64,000 nucleotides of DNA, taken from Lamellibrachia columna. Lineage: Eukaryota > Annelida > Polychaeta > Sabellida > Siboglinidae. The position numbers and the translations under genes are program-made. The stretch covers positions 1,400,132 to 1,464,131 of the forward strand of contig OY759271.1 of assembly GCA_963662155.1 (NCBI GenBank), given 5' to 3'. This document shows positions 57,900 through 64,000 of this stretch, piece after piece; the first letter of the stretch is position 1, and each line of letters opens with the position of its first letter. Below the pieces are notes generated by a model. It was not told the origin of the DNA, did not search any database, and worked only from the letters and a program-made list of their open reading frames with translations.

Positions 57900-59290
57900 C
57901 TGTGTGTACATGCGTGTGCGTGCGTGAGTGCGTGCGTATAGTAGTTGGAGAAATTGAGCAAGACACAAGACAAGTTGCTGGAGAGACTCCGTTTTAATGG
58001 TACTGCCAGGTCAAACTATAATTCCTGCAATCCTATGATTATCACAACCCCAGACAATGCACCAAGCCCATAGCTTGCTCATTCTGTAACAAACTAACAA
58101 CATGAAAGAATAAGCCACAGCAAGAACTGATAACTGTAACAAATGATCACAACTCGATAGAAATAGCCACTTCAAGAGTAGTAACTGACTGTAAATTTAC
58201 ACAGCATAAAGCAACAAGAGCAGATTTCTGTAACACATTAACATTGTTAATCTTACCAATATCTGATTAGTGTAACAAACTAGCGTTACAAGAATAAGGC
58301 ACTTGTGTTTTTGTAAAATTACTGCATCAGAAGTCGCATTGTGGAGTGACAAAATAAAAATTAATTCTTTCGGCATGAATGCAAACTGTTGAAGATGAAG
58401 TAAATGACAAGTTCATAATTTTTTTATTTTATCTTTTTTGGTGTGAAACGCTTGAATTGCCGACACCCCAGATAGTTTTCGGACTCGAACACTTGCATAA
58501 AAGGATAAGCAGGCGATGATTTCAAACAAAACTCTGCAGTATATACAATGTATATTATACATAGACTTATCAAGGCTGCAGTTTCAAAATACAATTTCAC
58601 TAGCAGTAACGTTATATATTAGCGTTACATATTACATTTGAGTTCATTCATGGCCACAAATTAATAAGACACCCACAGTTAACTGCACGCTGAGAAATAA
58701 ACAAACTGTAATCGTTGAACAGATTACTCATAAACTAATCGCACTAACCTCATAATAACTTGCTGAAAAAAGTTAAAACCACCAATAACGAGAGTTGCAT
58801 AAACTATTACAGGTTTGAGATATCACCTGTTGTGTTACTAAAAGTATCAATAGATATAAATATAGACAAATATCTCAATAAAGATGCAAACATAACACAG
58901 ACCAATAAATAACAAAGTTTACATAAAACAGAACCAATCGTGTCGCATCTAATAAAAGCTCGCTGAAGTATCTCAATGTTTCACAGAAAATACCACAATA
59001 CTTCAAATTATGAAAATGGTGATGTATTTTCTAGCAGCTGTTTGACAAGAGTGCACAGTTGTATCCAAACAATGCGTAAACCTGCACGTGTGAAAATCAC
59101 AATTCAGCTGAGTAACCTATGATCAGTGTTCTGATGTAACCATACCTTCACCCCACCTTCATCAGTTGATACCATACATTATCTTTCTAACATTCCTCCA
59201 CTATTCCTTCATTTCATCATTTACTTTAGTCCTTTTATCGCTATCTTGACTACACAATACCTTATCTTATCTCCTGTGCCCTTATCTAAC
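57900..59290. other. Region between two convergent genes
   Basis: Begins with a GT-rich microsatellite (57900-57950). The rest is AT-rich and has no recognisable coding sequence. It probably includes the 3' UTR of the minus-strand gene; TTTATT on plus at 58423-58428 reads AATAAA on minus. Confidence 0.45.
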
Positions 59291-59469
59291 TTAGTCAGCC
59301 TTATCACTGTCTTCTTCACTGGATGACTCTTCCGAACTTGTCGTCTCTTGCTCACTAGATTCCTCCTCACTTTCCTCCTCGGAAGCCTGGTCGGAGGACT
59401 GAGCCTGTGCGGATGTTCTTTTCTCCCTCTCCTCGGGTGCAGTCACTGACATCCTCAACTCCTCTGTAG
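59291..59469 (-). CDS. Unrecognised minus-strand gene, last coding exon (acidic tail)
   Basis: Read on the minus strand from acceptor GTACAG at 59475-59470 to stop TAA at 59293-59291. Encodes EELRMSVTAPEEREKRTSAQ and then a Ser/Glu-rich acidic tail (EEESEEESSEQETTSS, EEDSDKAD) of about 35 residues. The exon starts with two bases that complete a codon begun in the exon at 61627-61414, a matching phase. I do not recognise the protein. The acidic tail alone is not diagnostic. Confidence 0.6.
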
Positions 59470-59912
59470 CTGTACGACAGTCACAAGAGAACATTTTATT
59501 GATTTATAAAAACATCTGCCAACAGTGGGTTTTGTAACTGATCTTATGCTTTCAAATATGAGAACTTATGTTAAATGCTGATGTTATAAATGGCCTTGAC
59601 TGCTCGAAATGTCAGCAGTAACTCAGTAATGAAACAAATACTGATGTATTACTTCAACACTATGACAATTTTCAACATAAGTTAGAAATTTTACTGTCTG
59701 CTTAAACACTGAACGTCTGAAGATATTAAATTAACCGTGAGGTTACGGAGGTCAATGTCACAATATAAATCGTCAGCAGGTCATTCCTATGCCACACAAT
59801 GAACATAACAATTTACTATGGCGTTACTACTAAACTATTTTCATAATTACACATCATGTTGTAATGTCAGCCTTGGCTGGGTGAGGATGAAATTTCTCTT
59901 TCACTGTGTTGG

Positions 59913-59983
<71 letters not shown>

Positions 59984-60008
59984 CATGCATGCATGCATGC
60001 ATGTATAT
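59913..60008. repeat. (TA)n followed by (ATGC)n microsatellite
   Basis: About 32 TA dinucleotides then five ATGC units; both parts are self-complementary, so this is a strong cruciform candidate. Confidence 0.95.
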
Positions 60009-60526
60009 ATTGATATCTCAAAATAAATAGATATGATACAATTAAATCAAACAGTAAGATTCTTTCTATTTTCTATTTCTTTCTATTTTATGATTCCAAT
60101 GTTGCTGTTAAAACAACACTAACAGCAATACATATCTAACGCCATACGCCCTTTGTCCTTAGGATCACTGTACATTTTTCAGTAGCCATTTCTTCTATGA
60201 TTGTCTCTCATAAACCTCAATCCTTGATTGTCATTATCAATCAATAATGACAACCAATCAGTCAATAGCAGTCATAGAAAGATGAACAAATGTGAACGCC
60301 AATGATTTCCTTGTCCACTTGGCATATAGCACTTTTAGTTTCAACAACAGAGCTTTTGGTTTCTCTTAGAGAAACAAGCATGTCGTACACATATATAATG
60401 ACAACATTATTGTGTGTAGAGCAAGAAGCATAGGCTTTGAGAAGTAGGACAAGACTCATTCCTGAGAAATGGACAAATAGCCAACCAGGAAATCAACAAA
60501 GGGTACGGCTAGGAATGTGAATATCA

Positions 60527-60650
60527 GAAAGCTGGTGGAAGTTGCAGTTATAATTGATAGAAAATAATGCAGGTATGGCAAAAGCTGGCGGAAGTCGCAG
60601 TTATAATTGATAGAAAATAATGCAGGTATGGCAAGGACTGAGAGGGCTAC
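60527..60650 (+). repeat. 64-bp tandem duplication
   Basis: Two copies of AAGCTGGTGGAAGTTGCAGT followed by TATAATTGATAGAAAATAAT, GCAGGTATGGCAA, nearly identical. Confidence 0.85.
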
Positions 60651-61413
60651 ATAAGCAAGGTTGTGATAGTGCAATAGATGTGCCAGTGTGAGATAGAATC
60701 CATACCCCCGTGGTACGTACCCCAGGGTATGTATTCTATAATGGAATATGTACCCCCTATGGAATATATACCCTCTCTGTTAAATTTGTTACGCTTCTCA
60801 TGAGGTATTCATTCACAGAGGAGTTGTCTTTCACGTATGAAACTAGCTCATAAGAAAAATATTCACTGACTTTACAAACAGGAATGACGTTATGATTTAC
60901 AATGTGCAGATGTGGTAGTTAATGTTTGATGAGTTTTATAAGAAACTTGTACTGCATAACTAAACTGTGTAGAGTAAGTGCAGTTATCTGCTCTGAATCG
61001 AGGAATTATGAACATGAAGGTGATGTGCAGAAGCCCTATTTGTTGCGTTTCACAGTACATGTACAAAAACAAATGAAGGGCACTGAAGATCACAGACAGT
61101 TCCACATTCCACTTGTGTTTTCTCATAGCACAAGTTTATTGTTAGGTGTGTAGGACAGCATAGACACAATTTAGAAAAAGCGCCTCTGTCGTGTAACAAA
61201 TTGGTAGCCATTTCAGATGCAGCATAATGGTTATTTAACACGTGTTTAGATGCTATGAATGAAGTACCGGTACACCCATGATCTGAGCTGTACACCATAA
61301 CAATTGTATGCAACATGAATTCCAATTTTATGATAAGGAGGTAAATATAGTGCAGCAGGTATTCTATAATAGAAGAGATACCACAGGGTACCTTTTTCAT
61401 ATAGAATTCCTAC

Positions 61414-61627
61414 TGCGGTGCAGCAGTAGAGGCAGCCAAGTAGGGACATTGATATGAGACCAGTGTGGGGGGAAGAACTCAAGAACTGATCCCATATGGA
61501 GTGGGATAGGGTCAAACGAGGAACAAGACCCTGGCAGGCAGTCACAGACGTGACTGAACACCTCACCCAGACTGCGTAGGACAGGATTGGTCAAGACCGG
61601 CTGGATGGAACTGGCCACAACCTGCCG
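61414..61627 (-). CDS. Unrecognised minus-strand gene, penultimate exon in window
   Basis: On the minus strand, acceptor GTACACAG then RQVVASSIQPVLTNPVLRSL through GSVLEFFPPHWSHINVPTWL to LLLHR, donor A|GTAGGA. 214 nt: phase 0 in, phase 1 out, which fits the exon at 59469-59291. Hydrophobic alpha-helical composition with a Cys-containing CDCLPGSC stretch. The family is not recognised; the 5' part of the gene lies beyond or within the LINE-bearing region upstream. Confidence 0.58.
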
Positions 61628-61883
61628 CTGTGTACAGTGGACAGAACATGATATACCATGGACAATTATATTATGTATGATATCAATATCATTCTAACAA
61701 GGCATACAAATCATACACAACAAAAATAATACCAATTTAATGTTCTACAACTTTATGCAGAATGCAGGACATTCTAGTGAGATTTAACAAGATTTAACAA
61801 GATTGCCATCTCGAACAACAAGTTCCAGATGGCAAGTGGACAAGGAAGCCATTGGCTTATCGAGAGTCCAACAATTTTCTCAT

Positions 61884-62453
61884 CTATGTGTAGCCCGCCC
61901 TTATCAGATATCTGTCAATTCTATTTTTAAACATATTCACACTACTAGCATTAACACAATCATTTGGCAGTTTGTTCCATTCATTTATCACCTTCTGTGA
62001 GAAAGAGTACTTTCTCATGTCCAACCTACACTGCTCCTTAACTAATGCTGCTTTGTGTCCTCTGGTTCTACTGCCTTCTTTAAGTTTGAAGAACATATTC
62101 CTATCAACATCCTCATAACCGTTCACTATTTTAAACACTTCTATTTGGTCTCCTCTTAGTCTCCTGGTCTCTAGTGTTGTCAAACCACATTGTAATAAGC
62201 GACTTTCGTAACTAAGGTCTCTTAATTCTGGAATCATCTTAGTTGCTCTTCGTTGTATTCTTTCTAGCTTATCTATGTCTTTTTTACGATATGGCCTCCA
62301 TGCTTGAATACAATATTCCAAATGTGGTCTAACTATTGCTTTGTACAGGGGTACAATTAGATGTTTCTCCTTATACGTGATAGTTCTCCTAATTAGCCCT
62401 AGAATTTGATTTCCTTTCGAAGCAGCAATCCCACATTGCTCTGAAACTTTCAT
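61884..62453 (-). pseudogene. LINE ORF2 C-terminal remnant
   Basis: 189 open codons downstream of the internal deletion: CR1-type C-terminal region with HLEYCIQAWRPYRKKDIDKL and INEWNKLPNDCVNAS, ending in YLIRAGYT and a stop. It is part of the element above, out of frame with the RT half. Confidence 0.9.
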
Positions 62454-63960
62454 GTGGCACTTTATCGAAAGCTTTCTGAAAATCTAAGTAGACAACATCC
62501 ACTGGTGACCCGTCATCTACCCACTTTGTAATTTCTTCTAAAAAACATAAGAGATTGGTTAGACATGACTTTGCTTTTAGGAATCCATGTTGAGATGTAT
62601 TTATTAATTTATGTTTTATGAGGAATTCCACCATGTGGTCTCTAATTAATGTTTCGAGTAATTTACATACAACTGATGTTAAACTCACTGGTCTGTAATT
62701 TTCTGGCTTCTTCCTCGATCCCTTCTTAAATAGCGGCGTAATGTTTGCTTCTTTCCATTCTGAAGGAACTATTCCTTCTTCTAGTGACAAGTTAAATAAG
62801 TTTGCAAGTGGTGTACTAATTTGATCAACAATTTCCTTTAGCAGTTTTGGTGGTATCCCATCAACTCCAGGTGATTTATTATCTTTCATCTTCTTAATTT
62901 TCTTTGCTATCATTTCAGGAGTTACAATTAACTGCCCTAAATGTTCTGATTTATTGCCCTCAAATTTAGTCAATGGAACTGGAAGTGAGCTGATATCTTC
63001 TGTGGTAAAAACTGAGCTGAAATACTCATTCAGGACCTCTGCCATTTGGAACCCATCTGAAATTATGTTTTCACTGTTGTTTTCCAGTGGTCCGACCTTA
63101 TCTCGAACTTTCTGTTTACTCCTTACATAAGCATAGAATCTCTTGCTGTCATTTTTTATATTACCTGCCAATTTTTTTTCAAAGGTTCTTTTAGATTTTC
63201 TAATTTCAGTTGTAGCTAGGTTAAGTGCCTCTTTGTAGTTTGTGTAGTCTTCTACATTTCCAGTGTGTTTATAGACCTTCCACAGCATCTGTTTGTGAGC
63301 AATTTTTCTAATAGCTTCTTTTGACAGGTGTTTTTTCCTGGATCTTTTCCCTTGTTTTCTTAATGGAATAAATTTCTCAATAATGCCCTCAATCTCATAT
63401 TTTAAACAAGTCCAGCATTCTGTTGCTGTCTTGTTCTTCAGCAAGTTATTCCAATCTATATTTGCTTTGTTGAAGTTCCTCCTCCATTGTTTTTTATATG
63501 TATTCCCTGTTTTTACTTTTATATTAAAATGGATTTGGTTATGGTCACTTGAACCCAAAGGTTCGTGTACTTTAACATTGTCAACTAATTCATTTTGAGA
63601 AGACAAAATTAAATCTAACACATTCCCACCTCTGGTTGGTTCCAAGACATGTTGAGTAAGGAAACAATCCTGTGTTAGAAGTAGAAACTGATGGTCGTCA
63701 CCTCCAACACTCTCTAATGATTCCCATTGTATATGGCCATGGTTAAAATCACTCATTATAACACATTCTCCCTTGCTCACCTCCCTTATCGCCTTTTGTA
63801 ATTTTACATCTTCCTCTTGTCCTATGTTAGGACTACGATAAACTACTCCTATTGTTAATGTTGAGTTCCTGGTAACTATGTTACACCAAATTGCTTCCAC
63901 ACTATCTGCTTCACTTTTCAGTGTAATTTCATATGCTTGGATAGATTCTTTAATATACAA
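62389..63960 (-). pseudogene. LINE ORF2 endonuclease plus truncated reverse transcriptase
   Basis: 523 open codons with apurinic-type endonuclease motifs at the N-terminus and RT blocks up to motif A, then a frame change after VPH giving a short non-homologous end. The frame is open upstream of the listed start to the window edge (GGGVILYIKES), so the start is not a true initiation codon. Catalytic motif C is absent; the product would be inactive as a polymerase. Confidence 0.9.
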
Positions 63961-64000
63961 AATTACTCCACCTCCCCTTCTTTCTCGTCTATCCTTCCTA

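Larger units (their letters stand above)
59470..61413 (-). other. Intron between the two minus-strand exons
   Basis: Holds a (TA)n run followed by (ATGC)n (59913-60008), a LINE 3' UTR fragment (about 60295-60340), and a tandem duplication of about 64 bp (60527-60650). No exon is recognised. Confidence 0.5.
61770..64000 (-). mobile_element. CR1/jockey-like non-LTR retrotransposon (LINE), internally deleted, 5' cut by window
   Basis: On the minus strand, an endonuclease part with the SDFNH and SDHNQ motifs and a reverse transcriptase N-terminal half (WKEANITPLFKKGS, YRPVSLTSVVCKLLE, motif A YLDFQKAFD) end at VPH. The next coding, in another frame, resumes with KVSEQCGIAASKG and the C-terminal IVRPHLEYCIQAW and KLERIQRRATKMIPEL, with stop at 61886-61884. 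The block between, which would carry the FADD/YADD catalytic motif C, is missing. The 3' end has the tandem AAATCTTGTT tail. The open frame continues to the window edge, so the 5' end is not visible. Confidence 0.93.

Noticed and set aside
60456..60674. 72-codon hydrophobic minus-strand ORF (membrane protein candidate)
   Set aside because: It spans a 64-bp tandem duplication in an intron and shows no splice borders or family features.

Overview
This is animal nuclear DNA: about 42 short exons sit between long AT-rich introns full of tandem repeats, tRNA-derived SINEs, small inverted-repeat DNA transposons and CR1-like LINE fragments. The main gene is a spectraplakin (MACF1/dystonin/Shot family). 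A single spectraplakin-type layout with plakin repeats, compact exons and the invertebrate-style repeat content suggest a non-vertebrate bilaterian. Phylum or species cannot be fixed from the window.

Layout. Positions 1-2785 are upstream intron of the spectraplakin. From 2786 to 56731 (+ strand) 42 exons can be joined with consistent GT-AG sites and phases into one open frame of 3128 codons plus stop. In order they encode the end of the SH3 and the following part of the plakin domain (exons 1-5), one 2.35-kb exon of about 20 degenerate plakin repeats (exon 6), a spectrin-repeat rod of about 1840 residues, roughly 17 repeats (exons 7-36), two canonical EF-hands (37-38), a GAS2 microtubule-binding domain (39-40) and a basic Ser/Thr/Pro-rich tail (41-42). 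The actin-binding calponin-homology domains and the start of the plakin domain lie upstream of the window. The encoded protein is the microtubule-binding end of a giant actin-microtubule cross-linker.

The largest intron (13894-20229) holds a CpG-rich block (about 17430-19090), a candidate internal promoter for a short rod/EF/GAS2 isoform. Intron 34 holds a 4.4-kb array of a 33-bp minisatellite with a 1749-bp higher-order period. Other introns hold minisatellites of 19, 22, 31, 36, 37, 59 and 63 bp, several next to splice sites. In intron 2 the repeat unit itself carries the splice acceptor.

The spectraplakin 3' UTR runs to about 57.6-57.9 kb. A second, convergent gene on the minus strand ends at 59291. 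Two phase-compatible exons (61627-61414 and 59469-59291) encode its C-terminus with a very acidic Ser/Glu tail; I do not recognise it. From about 61.77 kb to the window end a minus-strand CR1/jockey-like LINE is present, with endonuclease and partial reverse transcriptase, but an internal deletion removes the catalytic RT core.
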